This document shows, piece by piece, positions 43,191 to 51,176 of a stretch of DNA of 64,000 bases. Both the position numbers and the translations under genes were made by a program. This stretch comes from Actinoplanes missouriensis 431 (GTDB lineage: Bacteria; Actinomycetota; Actinomycetes; Mycobacteriales; Micromonosporaceae). The notes under the pieces are model-generated. The model did not search any database. It was not told the DNA's origin and saw nothing but the letters and a program-made list of their open reading frames with translations. The stretch lies in contig NC_017093.1 in NCBI RefSeq assembly GCF_000284295.1, forward strand, positions 7,626,001 to 7,690,000, given 5' to 3'. How positions within the stretch are numbered: the stretch's first letter is position 1; the number at the start of each line of letters is the position of its first letter.

Positions 43191-44923
43191 TCGACTCCTG
43201 CCAGAAGGTGGTACCGCGGTTGTCCGCCCGCGTAGCACTGCAACTCGATGAAGGGCCAGGTCCGGTGGGTGTGCTCGCGTATCCGGTCCTCGAGGTCCGG
43301 CGGGGCGTCCGCGCCGAGCACGCAGGTGACCAGCTCGCCACCGCCGCCGAGCATCCGGTCCAGCAGCAGGCGGCTGACCTCGGTCAGATCGTTGCCGATC
43401 ACGTGCACCTCGCCGTCGACCAGGCCGAGCAGGTCACCCGCACGGCACGGGCCGGCCACCGTGAGGGCGTCCCGCTGGGCGGTGCAGACCTCGCCGTACC
43501 GGCACGCGCCGGCCGCCTCGGCCATCGCGATCACGTCGTCGGGGAACGGCCGCTGCGGGTCACGCACCGCCAGAGCCGCGAGCGCCTGCACCGGCGACCG
43601 GGTCGGCACCACGCTGACCTGCACTCCCCCGGCCGCCGCCTCCCGCGCCGCCGACGTGGCGACGGCATGCGTGTTCGCGTCGTTCGGCAGCACCACCACC
43701 GAGCCGGCCCCGGTCGCGGCGATCGCGGCGAGCAGCTCGGCGGTCGACGGGTTCCGGTCCACGACCATGGCGCCCTCACCCTCGAAGAGCGCGGTCAGCC
43801 CGTCACCCGCGGCGACGACCACCGCGGCCCGGAGATCATGTCCAGGCCGTCGTTCCTCCAGCCTGGTCACACTGATCTTGTACGGCCGGCCCGCCTCGAT
43901 CCCTGCCTCGATGGCCGGCCCGACGTCGGCCACGTGGACATGAACGTTCCACGTGCCGTCCCCGGTGCCGACGACGACGAGCGAGTCACCGAGGGCGTCG
44001 AGGGTCTCGCGGAGCTTGGTGACGGCTTCGGGCGGGGCGTCCAGAAGGTACTGAACCTCGTAGCCGTAACCGCTGCAGTCGTCGCGATCAGCACCGGGCC
44101 CGCCGGCGCGGTCGGCGTGCTCGCCACCGGCCTCGGATGTCCGGGTGCCTGTCCAAGACTTGCGTGATTCGACTTGCGGGGCACTTCCGGAATTTCGGTC
44201 ATGCTCGTTGGGAGTCCGCTCCGCTGTGATCCGCACGCCGTTGCCGCCGGCCTCTTCCGCGGCCGCCCCGGCCCTGCCACCGTGGTTGCCGCCGTCTTCC
44301 GCGGTCTCGCCGGCCACGGCATCGACCAGCGCGTCCAGCAGCAGGCACAGTCCGCGCCCACCGGCGTCCACCACGCCCGCCCGGGCCAGCACCGGCAGCT
44401 GCTGCGGCGTGCGGTCCAGCGCCTCCGCGGCCGCCCGGGCCGCCGCGCGCGCCACCGCCAGCAGGTTGTCCGACTTGATCCGGCCGGCGCCCTCGGCTGC
44501 CGCGGCCACGACCGAGAGCACCGTGCCCTCCACCGGGCGGGCCACCGCCGCATATGCCGCGTCGGTCGCCATCCGCAGCGCCCGCGCCAGCTCCGGCCCC
44601 CGGACCGTCACCACCGTCGCGAACGTGTCCGCCATCCCCCGCAGGATCTGCGAGACGATCACGCCGGAGTTGCCCCTGGCCCCGAGCAGGGCGCCGCGTG
44701 CCATCCGGCGCATCAGGCGGTCGACCGGGCGGCCCGGCTCCGGGGTCTCCTCGTCGAGCGCCTCGTAGGCCGCGGTCAGCGTCAGGACGAGGTTGGTGCC
44801 GGTGTCACCGTCGGGCACCGGGTAGACGTTCAAGTCGTCGATCTCACGCTGGTGTGCCCGGAGTGCCTCCAGCCCACCACCGCACCAGCGACGGACCGTG
44901 GCGGCATCGAGGGTCTCCAGCAC
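43187..44923 (-). CDS. DAK2/FakA-like kinase
   Basis: 578 residues, GTG start. The DAK2 domain (~1-205) has LNVYPVPDGDTGTNLVLTLT, the nucleotide/metal site, and ARGNSGVIVSQILRGMAD. The C-terminal FakA-type region (~300-578) has YEVQYLLDAPPEAVTKLRET and VVLPNDANTHAVATSAAREA. FakA phosphorylates fatty acids bound to FakB (DegV); no degV gene is in the window. The stretch at ~215-290 is a Gly/Ser/Asp/Arg-rich linker of atypical composition (NSGSAPQVESRKSWTGTRTS) that is unlikely to be structured. It precedes recG, as in many actinobacteria. Confidence 0.9.
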   Translation of the reverse strand: MLETLDAATVRRWCGGGLEALRAHQREIDDLNVYPVPDGDTGTNLVLTLTAAYEALDEETPEPGRPVDRLMRRMARGALLGARGNSGVIVSQILRGMADTFATVVTVRGPELARALRMATDAAYAAVARPVEGTVLSVVAAAAEGAGRIKSDNLLAVARAAARAAAEALDRTPQQLPVLARAGVVDAGGRGLCLLLDALVDAVAGETAEDGGNHGGRAGAAAEEAGGNGVRITAERTPNEHDRNSGSAPQVESRKSWTGTRTSEAGGEHADRAGGPGADRDDCSGYGYEVQYLLDAPPEAVTKLRETLDALGDSLVVVGTGDGTWNVHVHVADVGPAIEAGIEAGRPYKISVTRLEERRPGHDLRAAVVVAAGDGLTALFEGEGAMVVDRNPSTAELLAAIAATGAGSVVVLPNDANTHAVATSAAREAAAGGVQVSVVPTRSPVQALAALAVRDPQRPFPDDVIAMAEAAGACRYGEVCTAQRDALTVAGPCRAGDLLGLVDGEVHVIGNDLTEVSRLLLDRMLGGGGELVTCVLGADAPPDLEDRIREHTHRTWPFIELQCYAGGQPRYHLLAGVE

Positions 44924-45082
44924 GCGAAAATCGTACTAACCACCCCCGACAATCGCCCGGGCACGCACCCTGAGCGGGGGCGATTGGTTCTTACCCCGGT
45001 GAGTCGGGTAAGCTCGCCGGGTTGCCTGGCTGAGGTTGTTCGTCAGGTGCCTTCAGTTTCGTTTCAAACCCAGGAGTATCCC

Positions 45083-45274
45083 GTGGCTAGCGTGTGCGAC
45101 GTCTGTGGCAAGGGACCGGGCTTCGGCCACAACGTGTCCCACTCGCACCGGCGGACCAACCGCCGCTGGAACCCGAACATCCAGTCGGTGCGCACCCCGG
45201 CCGGTGGCGGGACGACCAAGAAGGTCAAGGCCTGCACCTCGTGCATCAAGGCCGGCAAGGTCACGCGCGCCTGA
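45083..45274 (+). CDS. rpmB: 50S ribosomal protein L28
   Basis: 63 residues from GTG 45083 with AGGAG at normal spacing. ASVCDVCGKGPGFGHNVSHS and CTSCIKAGKVTRA provide the two Cys pairs of the zinc-binding form. RTNRRWNPNIQSVR is conserved. It is divergent from the FakA-like gene across a 159-bp gap, and a long hairpin follows. Confidence 0.97.
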   Translation: MASVCDVCGKGPGFGHNVSHSHRRTNRRWNPNIQSVRTPAGGGTTKKVKACTSCIKAGKVTRA

Positions 45275-45292
45275 CCCTCTGAGTCTTACATC

Positions 45293-45330
45293 GTTGTAGC
45301 CGCCGAGCCCTCAAGCTCGGCGGCTACAAC
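45293..45330 (+). terminator. rpmB terminator hairpin
   Basis: Sixteen-bp perfect stem (45293-45308 with 45315-45330, GTTGTAGCCGCCGAGC) and loop CCTCAA, starting 18 bp after the rpmB stop and followed by GCGTTTACC. Confidence 0.88.
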
Positions 45331-45419
45331 GCGTTTACCACGGGAAGCGCGAGCCGCCCACCCGCGCCCCACGGTCGCAGCTGGCACCGCCGACGCCCAC
45401 CGCGCCGTGACGAGCACGA

Positions 45420-45548
45420 GCAGCGCGCGGCGGCAGCTGCGGAACGACGCGCGGCGGCCGCGGAACGGCACGCGGCGCGGTCGTGGAACGGCGCGCGGCG
45501 GCGGCTGCGGCGGAACGACGCGCGGCGGCGGCCGCGGAACGGCGCGAC
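45420..45548. repeat. GC-only degenerate repeat tract
   Basis: An almost AT-free stretch in which GGAACGRCRCGCGGCGGC-like units recur about five times at irregular spacing (~20-40 bp). It fills the gap between rpmB and the GNAT gene. Open frames through it are compositional and have no family features. Confidence 0.65.
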
Positions 45549-45565
45549 CGCGACCGCCGTCCGCG

Positions 45566-46027
45566 CTACAGGGGCTTCGCGTAGGACAGAACTCCCTCGT
45601 GCCCCGCGTAGAACCCGAAGTCCTCGATCCGCACGTATCCCGCCGATTCGTACAGCGCGATCGCCTCCGGCTGCTTGTCGCCCGTCTCCAGGATCACCCG
45701 GGAGCACCCCGCCTCCCGCGCTGACTCCTCGATCGCGGCCAGCATGCGGCGGGCCACCCCGCGACCACGGGCCTCCGCCAGCGTGAACATCCGCTTCAGT
45801 TCAGCGTCGGAGGCCCCGTGCCGGCGCCAGCCCGCGCTCCCGATCAGCTTCCCGTCCAGCGAAGCCACGAGGAAAGCCCCGTTCGGCGGCGTGAAGTCAG
45901 CGCCGCTGATCGGGGTGTCGTCGCCGGTGCCGCCGTAGCGTTCGGACAGGTCCCGCAGGTTCGCCGTCACCAGCCGCTGGACGTCCGGGTCGTCGAAGTC
46001 CGCCAACTTGATCTTGATCTCTGACAC
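45566..46027 (-). CDS. GNAT family N-acetyltransferase
   Basis: 153 residues from GTG 46027, giving SEIKIKLADFDDPDVQRLV. GNAT motif A is KRMFTLAEARGRGVARRMLA (R/Q-x2-G-x-G/A) and motif B is EAIALYESAGYVRIEDFGFY. The ribosome site is weak and a longer reading into thiL is possible but unlikely. It lies 20 bp after thiL on the same strand. The acceptor is unknown; likely a small-molecule amine or protein N-terminus. Confidence 0.85.
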   Translation of the reverse strand: MSEIKIKLADFDDPDVQRLVTANLRDLSERYGGTGDDTPISGADFTPPNGAFLVASLDGKLIGSAGWRRHGASDAELKRMFTLAEARGRGVARRMLAAIEESAREAGCSRVILETGDKQPEAIALYESAGYVRIEDFGFYAGHEGVLSYAKPL

Positions 46028-46047
46028 GTGGGACAGGCTAACCAACG

Positions 46048-46986
46048 TCAGCGGAAGTGGTCCCAGCCCAGGCCCCCGGTCCACGGCTTGCGGTCGACCG
46101 TCACGCCCTCGCCGTCGTGCACCGCGCCGATCACCTGCCAGCCGGCCGGCAGCGCCACGCCGGGCGGGAACGTCGCGGCCAGCGGGTGGTCGTCCCCACC
46201 GGCGAGGACCCACTGGTACGGGTCCACCCCGAGCGCCTTGGCCGCGTCCCGCATCTGGTCGGGTACGTCGAACGCGTCCCGGTGCACGTCGATAGCGACG
46301 AGACTGGCAGTCGCGATGTGTCCCAGATCCTGCAGCAGCCCGTCCGAGACGTCGATCATCGAGGTCGCGCCCAGCCGTGCCGCGAGCGGGCCGGACGCGT
46401 ACGGGACGGCCGGCCGCCGGTACGCCTCGACGAGCTTCTTGGGGGTCCGGAACCCCCGGGAGAGGACGGTGAGTCCCGCGGCCGCGTACCCGATCCGGCC
46501 GGAAAGGGCGAGAACGTCGCCCGGCTGCGCCCCGTCGCGCCGGACCGGTTCCGCCCCGCCCAGGTCTCCCAGCGCGGTGACCGCGATCGTGAGCGTCGGG
46601 CTGGCGGTGGTGTCGCCGCCGACGACGCTCGCGCCGACCAGCGCGGCCTCGGCGGTCAGGCCGTCGGCGAGGCTCTCCACCCATTCACTCTCCACGCCGG
46701 GCGGCACGCAGAGGGCCACCAGCAGCGCGGTCGGGACGGCGCCCATGGCGGCTATGTCGGCGAGGTTGGCGGCGGCGGCGCGGTGCCCGATGTCGGCGGG
46801 GCCGCACCAGTCGCGGCGGAAGTGGCGTCCGTCGACGAGCACGTCGGTGGAGGCCACCACCCGCCCGTCGGCGGCGCGCACGATGGCGGCGTCGTCACCC
46901 GGACCGAGCAGGGTGGACGGGCTGGTGCCGAGACGGGAGACGATTCGGCCGATCAGTCCGAATTCGCCGCCTTCGGAGATGCTCAC
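46048..46986 (-). CDS. thiL: Thiamine-monophosphate kinase
   Basis: 312 residues from GTG 46986 with AAGGA upstream. ThiL/PurM-type blocks are EFGLIGRIVSRLGT, LLGPGDDAAIVRA, STDVLVDGRHFRRDW, ASVVGGDTTASPTLTIAVTA and MIDVSDGLLQDLGHIA. It phosphorylates thiamine phosphate to thiamine diphosphate. No TPP riboswitch was recognised upstream. It is divergent from the Lrp-type gene. Confidence 0.95.
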   Translation of the reverse strand: MSISEGGEFGLIGRIVSRLGTSPSTLLGPGDDAAIVRAADGRVVASTDVLVDGRHFRRDWCGPADIGHRAAAANLADIAAMGAVPTALLVALCVPPGVESEWVESLADGLTAEAALVGASVVGGDTTASPTLTIAVTALGDLGGAEPVRRDGAQPGDVLALSGRIGYAAAGLTVLSRGFRTPKKLVEAYRRPAVPYASGPLAARLGATSMIDVSDGLLQDLGHIATASLVAIDVHRDAFDVPDQMRDAAKALGVDPYQWVLAGGDDHPLAATFPPGVALPAGWQVIGAVHDGEGVTVDRKPWTGGLGWDHFR

Positions 46987-47082
46987 GTCTAAGTCCTTCG
47001 ATGGTGGCGTCCCGCTCCCGGGTCGCTTCGTACGGTAGTTTCACGACCGGGGATCACCGACAGTGGCGGATAGGAGTCGATC

Positions 47083-47316
47083 GTGGTCCAGGCATACATC
47101 CTCATCCAAACCGAGGTCGGTAAGGCCCGTGACGTGGCCGCCGCGATCGAGAAGATACCGGGGGTCGTCCGGGTGGACGCCGTGACCGGGCCGTACGACG
47201 TCGTGGTCCTCACCGAGGCGCACACCGTCGACGAGCTCGGTGGCCTGATTGTGAGCAAGGTCCAGTACGTGCCGGGCATCACGAGGACGCTCACCTGCTC
47301 CGTGGTAAACCTCTGA
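47083..47316 (+). CDS. Stand-alone Lrp/AsnC ligand-binding (RAM) domain
   Basis: 77 residues from GTG 47083 with AGGAG upstream. The whole protein is one AsnC-type effector domain: VQAYILIQTEVGKARDVAAA, GVVRVDAVTGPYDVVVLTEA and VQYVPGITRTLTC. The DNA-binding helix-turn-helix is absent, so it is not a classical regulator by itself; such domains bind amino acids and oligomerise. It sits 2 bp before the DUF3515 gene. Confidence 0.92.
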   Translation: MVQAYILIQTEVGKARDVAAAIEKIPGVVRVDAVTGPYDVVVLTEAHTVDELGGLIVSKVQYVPGITRTLTCSVVNL

Positions 47317-47318
47317 GC

Positions 47319-47924
47319 ATGGTGAACAAGGACCCGGCCACCCGAGCAGCCGCCCTCTGGGCAACCGTGATCGCCGTTCCGGTGGCGCTCCTGGTCGGTG
47401 TCCTAGCATTTATCGCAATTCAACCAGATAAATCCGAAAAAGCGGACAACACGCCGGTCGCCATCCCGAGCACGCCCGTCGTCATGGACGCGCCGAAACT
47501 CGACGACCGTACCGCCACCGTCTGCCTCGCGGTCACCTCGCAGCTCCCGGCGACGATCCGGGAGCTGCCGGCCCGGGTGGTCTCCGCCGGCCCCGAGCAG
47601 AACGCCGCCTACGGCGAGCCGCCGGTCACGGTCTCCTGCGGCGTGCCCGCGCCGGTCATGTGCGAGTCGCTCAAGGACGAGACCCCCGGCTGCGTCCCGA
47701 TGGACACCGAGCTGCTGATCATGAACCGGGTCTGCTGGTACGCGAAGATCGGCGCCGACGCGGCCACCGTCACCACGATGGACCGTGAGGTCCCGGTGGC
47801 GGTGACCGTGCCGAACACCTACGAGAACCCGGCGCAGTGGGCGAACGAGTTCTCCGACACGATCGTGGAGACCGTGAAGTCGAAACCGGTCGCCGAGATG
47901 CCCAGCGGGTGCCAGATCAGCTAG
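47319..47924 (+). CDS. DUF3515 membrane-anchored protein
   Basis: 201 residues. One N-terminal membrane segment (~11-33, ALWATVIAVPVALLVGVLAF), then an external domain with PKLDDRTATVCLAVTSQLPA and several Cys (PVTVSCGVPAPVMC, ETPGCVPM, MNRVCWYAKIG, SGCQIS), probably disulfide-bonded. DUF3515 genes lie next to ddl and thiL in many actinobacteria, hinting at an envelope role; function is unknown. The last codons are part of a 13-bp repeat that also covers the ddl stop. Confidence 0.88.
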   Translation: MVNKDPATRAAALWATVIAVPVALLVGVLAFIAIQPDKSEKADNTPVAIPSTPVVMDAPKLDDRTATVCLAVTSQLPATIRELPARVVSAGPEQNAAYGEPPVTVSCGVPAPVMCESLKDETPGCVPMDTELLIMNRVCWYAKIGADAATVTTMDREVPVAVTVPNTYENPAQWANEFSDTIVETVKSKPVAEMPSGCQIS

Positions 47925-47947
47925 GCCCGATCAACCAGATCAGCTAG
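47912..47947. repeat. 13-bp direct repeat covering two stop codons
   Basis: CCAGATCAGCTAG occurs at 47912-47924 (ending the DUF3515 gene in TAG) and again at 47935-47947, where it overlaps the stop of the convergent ddl gene. The copies are 23 bp apart, suggesting a small local duplication. Confidence 0.8.
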
Positions 47948-49029
47948 TGCAGGCCGGTCCCGCGCCGCAGCGCGGTGCGGATCAGCCGGTCGACCACCTT
48001 CGGGTACTCCAGGCCGGTCGCCGCCCACATCATCGGGAACATCGACGTCGGCGTCATCCCCGGCATCGTGTTGATCTCGTTGAGAAAGATCTCGCCGGAC
48101 GGGGTCACGAAGAAGTCGACGCGGGCCAGCCCGGCACAGTCCAGGGCGGTGAACGTCTGCAACGCGAACTCCCGGACCTGACGGGTGATCTCCGGAGAAA
48201 GCGCGGCCGGGATCGTGTAGCGGCTGCCGACCAGGTACTTCGTCTCGAAGTCGTACCAGTCCGCGTCGTCCACGTGGATCTCGGCGAGCAGCGAGGCCTC
48301 GGGCGCGCCGCCGGCCTCGCCCTCCAGCACGCCGCACTCGATCTCCCGGCCCACGATCGCGGCCTCGACCAGCACCTTCGGGTCGATCTGCCGGGCGGTG
48401 GCGACAGCCGCGTCCAGGTCCGCCCAGTCGGTGACCTTGGTGATCCCGGTGGACGAGCCGGCCCGGGACGGCTTCACGAAGACCGGCAGCCCGAGACGCT
48501 CCTTGTCCGCTTCCGACAGGGAGACGCCGGCGCGGAGCACCGCGTACGGCCCGACCGGGATGCCCTCGGCGGCCGCGAGCTTCTTGGTGAACTCCTTGTC
48601 CATGGCGGCCGCGGAGGCGAAGACGTTCGCCCCGACATACGGAATACCGGCCATCTCCAGCATCCCCTGGATCGTGCCGTCCTCGCCGTAGGCGCCGTGC
48701 AGCACCGGGAACACCACGTCCACGCCGTCCAGCGAGGGAAGACCGTCCTGGACGATCAGCTCGGTCACCGTCGGGTCAGCCGCGAGGACCACCGAGCTTC
48801 CGGAGGCCTCGGTGATCTCCGGCAGTGTGCGGCCCTGGATCGTCAGCTGCGAGGCCTCGCCCGTGGGGAGAACCCAGCGACCCTCTCGGGTGATTCCGAC
48901 CGGAACCGCCTCGTACTGATCCGGATCCAGCGCGCCGAGGATGGCGCCCGCGCTCACGCAGGAAATGGCGTGCTCAGTGCTGCGACCGCCGAAAACGATC
49001 GCGACGCGGGTCTTCCGGGGGGTCGTCAC
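47944..49029 (-). CDS. ddl: D-alanine--D-alanine ligase
   Basis: 361 residues, GTG start. Blocks: RVAIVFGGRSTEHAISCVSA at the N-terminus, VFPVLHGAYGEDGTIQGMLE, LPVFVKPSRAGSSTGITKVT, and the C-terminal ATP-grasp end ARVDFFVTPSGEIFLNEINT (20 residues) with MPGMTPTSMFP. It makes the D-Ala-D-Ala dipeptide for peptidoglycan. The serine/tyrosine pattern looks like the normal dipeptide ligase; no resistance partner genes (vanH, vanX) are nearby. Confidence 0.96.
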   Translation of the reverse strand: MTTPRKTRVAIVFGGRSTEHAISCVSAGAILGALDPDQYEAVPVGITREGRWVLPTGEASQLTIQGRTLPEITEASGSSVVLAADPTVTELIVQDGLPSLDGVDVVFPVLHGAYGEDGTIQGMLEMAGIPYVGANVFASAAAMDKEFTKKLAAAEGIPVGPYAVLRAGVSLSEADKERLGLPVFVKPSRAGSSTGITKVTDWADLDAAVATARQIDPKVLVEAAIVGREIECGVLEGEAGGAPEASLLAEIHVDDADWYDFETKYLVGSRYTIPAALSPEITRQVREFALQTFTALDCAGLARVDFFVTPSGEIFLNEINTMPGMTPTSMFPMMWAATGLEYPKVVDRLIRTALRRGTGLH

Positions 49030-49126
49030 TCTTCTCTGTGCCTCTCGCTAGCGGTCATGCCGGGGGTGACCCTACTCTGCGTAAGCCGAATATGGGATGT
49101 GCCGAGGCGGGGGGAACGAACAGGTC

Positions 49127-49567
49127 ATGGCACCAGCACTCCACGTGATCGCCGGGCCTGGTCCGGGGCAACTGGCGACGATGGCGCACCCGTCCGGTGA
49201 TCCGTGGTCGGCGACGGAGCTGGGGGCGCTGGCGCGAGCCGGCGTGCAGATCCTGGTCTGCACGAACGCGACAGGCGATACCGCCGGCATCGAGCTGATC
49301 CCGTTCCCGGGCACCACCGAGCCGCCGAAGCGGGAGGAGGCCACCGAGATGGTCGCGCTCGCCGCCCGCCTCGCGCAGGACGTCCGCGCCGGCTGCTTCG
49401 TGGTCACCGAGTCCTCCTCCGGCACCGGCCGGTCCACCCTGCTCGCGGTGATGACCCTGGTCCTGCTCGGCGTCAGCCCCGGCGAAGCCCTGCGCCGCAT
49501 CGGCGGCCGCGCCACCGCCGAGGTCCCCCGCAACTGGCTCCACGACTTCGTCTCCACCCACGGCTGA
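49127..49567 (+). CDS. Dual-specificity phosphatase-fold protein lacking the catalytic Cys
   Basis: 146 residues from ATG 49127; an ATG at 49097 would add ten residues. The order of elements resembles small tyrosine/dual-specificity phosphatases: LGALARAGVQILVCTN, a middle helix REEATEMVALAARLAQDVRA, then VVTESSSGTGRSTLLAVMTL and LGVSPGEALRRIGG. In active enzymes the loop reads HC-x5-R-S; here it reads ES-x5-R-S, so the nucleophilic Cys is Ser and the His is Glu. This predicts a pseudophosphatase that may bind phosphate or phosphoprotein. The family call rests on pattern only. Confidence 0.7.
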   Translation: MAPALHVIAGPGPGQLATMAHPSGDPWSATELGALARAGVQILVCTNATGDTAGIELIPFPGTTEPPKREEATEMVALAARLAQDVRAGCFVVTESSSGTGRSTLLAVMTLVLLGVSPGEALRRIGGRATAEVPRNWLHDFVSTHG

Positions 49568-49713
49568 CCCCAAAAACGTCAGATTTACGCGCAGACCAGC
49601 CCACAACCGCACCGGACCCGTCCCGCAGGCCCCCGCGACTGACGCCCCTTCCGCCGGCGCGACCCGCCGCCGGCCCCGGCGTCCCGGCAGGCTCCAAGCC
49701 GGGCCGGCAGCCT

Positions 49714-50070
49714 CTACGCCGCGGTGAAGGTCTGTGGCAGGACTCCCGTGTTCCAGAGGGAGTCCAGGTGGGCCAGGAAACCCGTCACCGTGCGCTCCAG
49801 CTCGCGCCGCTCGTCCGCCGGCAGCAGCGCCAGCGGGTCCGAGAAGATCAGCCCCTCCGGGTGCTTGGCGCGGGTGCCGACGAACTTGCCGCACCCGCTG
49901 CACCAGACGTAGCTGACCAGCGTGGGCCGCCGCGCGTTCGCCGGTGCCGTGACATAGGCCCGCAGCCGCCGCTCGCCGCACGACGGGCACTCCCGCTCCC
50001 CCGGCGCCAGGAAGAAGCTCTCCCCCAGGGTGAGAGCCGCCACCTCGTCGGCGGAGAACGTGCCGGTCAC
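49714..50070 (-). CDS. Small zinc-ribbon-like hypothetical protein
   Basis: 118 residues. CPSCGERRLRAYVTA and VWCSGCGKFVGTR form a C-x2-C / C-x2-C pair likely to bind zinc. The C-terminal half (PLALLPADERRELERTVTGF) is helical. No family recognised. Its ATG overlaps the stop of the PLP lyase gene (ATGA), so it is coupled to that operon. Possible nucleic-acid or protein binding is only a guess. Confidence 0.78.
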   Translation of the reverse strand: MTGTFSADEVAALTLGESFFLAPGERECPSCGERRLRAYVTAPANARRPTLVSYVWCSGCGKFVGTRAKHPEGLIFSDPLALLPADERRELERTVTGFLAHLDSLWNTGVLPQTFTAA

Positions 50071-51176
50071 CGGGACGCGTCCAGGGCCGCCGTCACGTCC
50101 GCGATCAGATCCGCGGTGTCCTCGATCCCGCAGGAGAACCTGACGAACCCGGGCGACGTGTCGTCACCCCACTGCGCCCGCCGGTCAGCGGTGGTGTGCA
50201 CGCCGCCGAACGACGTCGCCGCGAACACCAGGCGTGCCGCGTCCAGGAACCGGGCCACCCGCTCGGCCGTGCCCAGGTCGAACGAGACCACCCCGGGGAT
50301 CCGCCGCATCTGCGCCGACGCGACCGCGAACGACGGGTCGGCGGGCAGCCCCGGCCATCGCACCCCGGTCACGTCCGTGCGGCTCACCAGCAACGACGCG
50401 AGCGCCTCGGCGTTGCGGCTCTGCCGGGCCAGCCGCAGGTCGAGCGTCGCGATCGAGCGGTGCGCCAGCCAGCAGTCGAACGCCCCCGGCACCGCGCCGG
50501 TCTGCTTGCGCCACGTCTCCACCCTGCCGAGCAACTCCGGGTCGGTGGCCGCCACGTAGCCGAGCAGCACGTCGGAGTGCCCGGTCAGCGCCTTGGTGCC
50601 GGACGCGACCACCAGGTCGGCGCCGAGCGCGAGCGGGTTCTGCCCGAGCGGCGTGGCGGTGGTGTTGTCGACGGCGACGAGCGCCCCCGCCCGGTGTGCC
50701 TGCGCGGCGACCGCGCGCACGTCGCAGACGTCGAGGCCGGGGTTGGCCGGGGTCTCCAGCAGCACCAGCCGCACCCCGGTGAGGTCCGGGTACGGGCCGG
50801 CGGTCGGCACCAGGACCGTCGTCACCCCGAGGTCCCGCAGGAAGCTCTCGGCGAACGCCCGCACCGTGAAATAGCCGTCCGCCGGAAGCGCGACCGTGTC
50901 GCCGGACCGCAGGACCGCGAGCAGCAGCGCGGTGATCGCCGCCTGGCCGCTCGAGAAGGCGAGCGCCGGCCCGCCCTCCAGCTCGCCGATCGCGGCTTCC
51001 AGGAGCTCCCGGGTCGGGTGCTCGGTGCGGGCGTACCCGTGCTCGCCGGGCCCGGTCGCCGGGTCCAGGTGGTAGGGCGCCGCGAAGACCGGACCGGGCA
51101 GGAACGGCTCACCGACGGCCGGCGCGGGGAGACCGGCGTGCACGGAACGGGTGCCGTCAGAAAAAGGGGTGCTCAC
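50067..51176 (-). CDS. Cys/Met-metabolism PLP lyase (cystathionine gamma-lyase/synthase type)
   Basis: 369 residues from GTG 51176, which overlaps the gpsA stop (GTGA). PLP fold-type I features: TRSVHAGLPAPAVGEPFLPG, GYARTEHPTRELLEAAIGEL, ALAFSSGQAAITALLLAVLR, LVAVDNTTATPLGQNPLAL and the PLP-lysine motif LVVASGTKALTGHSDVLLGY. The C-terminal active-site arginine lies in FVRFSCGIEDTADLI. It may cleave or form cystathionine; sub-specificity cannot be told. It is coupled to gpsA and to the zinc-ribbon gene. Confidence 0.9.
   Translation of the reverse strand: MSTPFSDGTRSVHAGLPAPAVGEPFLPGPVFAAPYHLDPATGPGEHGYARTEHPTRELLEAAIGELEGGPALAFSSGQAAITALLLAVLRSGDTVALPADGYFTVRAFAESFLRDLGVTTVLVPTAGPYPDLTGVRLVLLETPANPGLDVCDVRAVAAQAHRAGALVAVDNTTATPLGQNPLALGADLVVASGTKALTGHSDVLLGYVAATDPELLGRVETWRKQTGAVPGAFDCWLAHRSIATLDLRLARQSRNAEALASLLVSRTDVTGVRWPGLPADPSFAVASAQMRRIPGVVSFDLGTAERVARFLDAARLVFAATSFGGVHTTADRRAQWGDDTSPGFVRFSCGIEDTADLIADVTAALDASR

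Noticed and set aside
45324..45707. Minus-strand Arg/Ala frame over the GC-only tract
   Set aside because: Translation of a degenerate GC repeat and overlaps the GNAT gene in another frame.
47944..49029. Glycopeptide-resistance D-Ala-D-Lac ligase
   Set aside because: No vanH or vanX-type partners and the sequence looks like a housekeeping ligase.
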